Source of the DNA: JAENVT01 sp031404635
GTDB lineage: Bacteria > Actinomycetota > Acidimicrobiia > Acidimicrobiales > Ilumatobacteraceae
Assembly: GCA_031404635.1 (NCBI GenBank)
Contig: JANNHY010000161.1
Location: forward strand, 1 to 31,756
Reading direction: 5' to 3'
DNA: 31,756 nt
Positions 31,695 to 31,756 of the stretch are shown piece after piece. Made by a program: the position numbers and the translations under genes. The notes under the pieces were generated by a model, which saw only the letters and a program-made list of their open reading frames with translations, made no database searches and was not told where the DNA came from. Every line of letters begins with the position of its first letter. The first letter of the stretch is position 1.

Positions 31695-31756
31695 TCATGC
31701 ACAGCGCAGCCTTTCTGCACGCCGGTCCAGACCGGATGCGACTTGGAGTCGATGTC
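31691..31756 (-). other. Edge fragment resembling ribosomal protein bL31 (type B)
   Basis: The minus strand entering from the right edge reads 21 codons to TGA 31691-31693. It includes DIDSKSHPVWTG, which recalls the DVSSKSHPFYTG segment of type B ribosomal protein L31. The residues after it (VQKGCAVHD) do not follow the L31 pattern, so the piece would be a frame-broken remnant. It lies where the kinase N-terminus should be. The match is short and from memory, so it is tentative. Confidence 0.25.

Noticed and set aside
31670..31756. Plus-strand open frame from ATG 31670 to the right edge (29 codons)
   Set aside because: It is preceded by an AT-rich stretch that looks like a -10 element, but it is antisense to both the kinase remnant and the L31-like fragment and is too short to judge.
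1..31756. Search by eye for tRNA, rRNA, CRISPR repeats, insertion sequences, phage genes and defence systems
   Set aside because: Nothing recognisable found; intergenic space is short and base composition is even except at the extreme right edge.

Overview
This 31.8-kb window is a gene-dense, GC-rich chromosomal stretch from an actinobacterium. An Acidimicrobiia-type organism is a reasonable inference but is not proven. The supports are high GC at third codon positions, many GTG starts, frequent 4-base start/stop overlaps, a gene block that I recall from mycobacterial genomes (exonuclease/GIY-YIG protein, PimB'-like mannosyltransferase, small membrane protein, SRPBCC protein), an MtrB-like sensor kinase, and an actinobacterial-style inositol cluster. 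I found no rRNA, tRNA, CRISPR array, insertion sequence or prophage. No gap between genes exceeds 300 bases.

Region 1 (1-7.4 kb): a partial gene end; a DEDDh exonuclease/GIY-YIG protein facing left; divergently a coiled-coil NYN-domain protein; two tandem hairpin repeats; then a rightward run of queG, pimB, a four-helix membrane protein, an SRPBCC protein and a ROK glucokinase. These serve tRNA modification, phosphatidylinositol mannoside synthesis and sugar phosphorylation.

Region 2 (7.45-21.9 kb): a myo-inositol uptake and degradation locus. A LacI-type regulator (with a trypsin-like lipoprotein gene behind it) faces left. Rightward lie a sugar-binding lipoprotein, an oversized permease, a single-domain ABC ATPase, iolE, a frame-disrupted iolC, a Cgl0159-type (beta/alpha)8 protein, iolB, a Gfo/Idh/MocA dehydrogenase, iolD, an SDR and iolG. 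Together they would import an inositol and carry it through oxidation, dehydration, ring opening, isomerisation, phosphorylation and aldol cleavage. The last enzyme (IolA) is not in the window. A LacI-type operator upstream of the transporter has a near-identical copy inside iolB.

Region 3 (21.9-27.5 kb): central metabolism. Inorganic pyrophosphatase (left), an alanine-type aminotransferase (right), a leftward operon of a small membrane protein, glycerol kinase and an SGNH hydrolase, and divergently a 6-phosphofructokinase.

Region 4 (27.5-31.8 kb): a DrrA/NodI-type ABC exporter with two ABC-2 permeases, then leftward an MtrB-like histidine kinase followed by a short GerMN lipoprotein, which resembles a reduced MtrB-LpqB pair. 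The kinase N-terminus is cut off about 60 bases before the right edge, and the last bases may not belong to it.

Several transcription units show a TANNNT hexamer 6-10 bases before the start codon with no Shine-Dalgarno sequence, which suggests widespread leaderless transcription.
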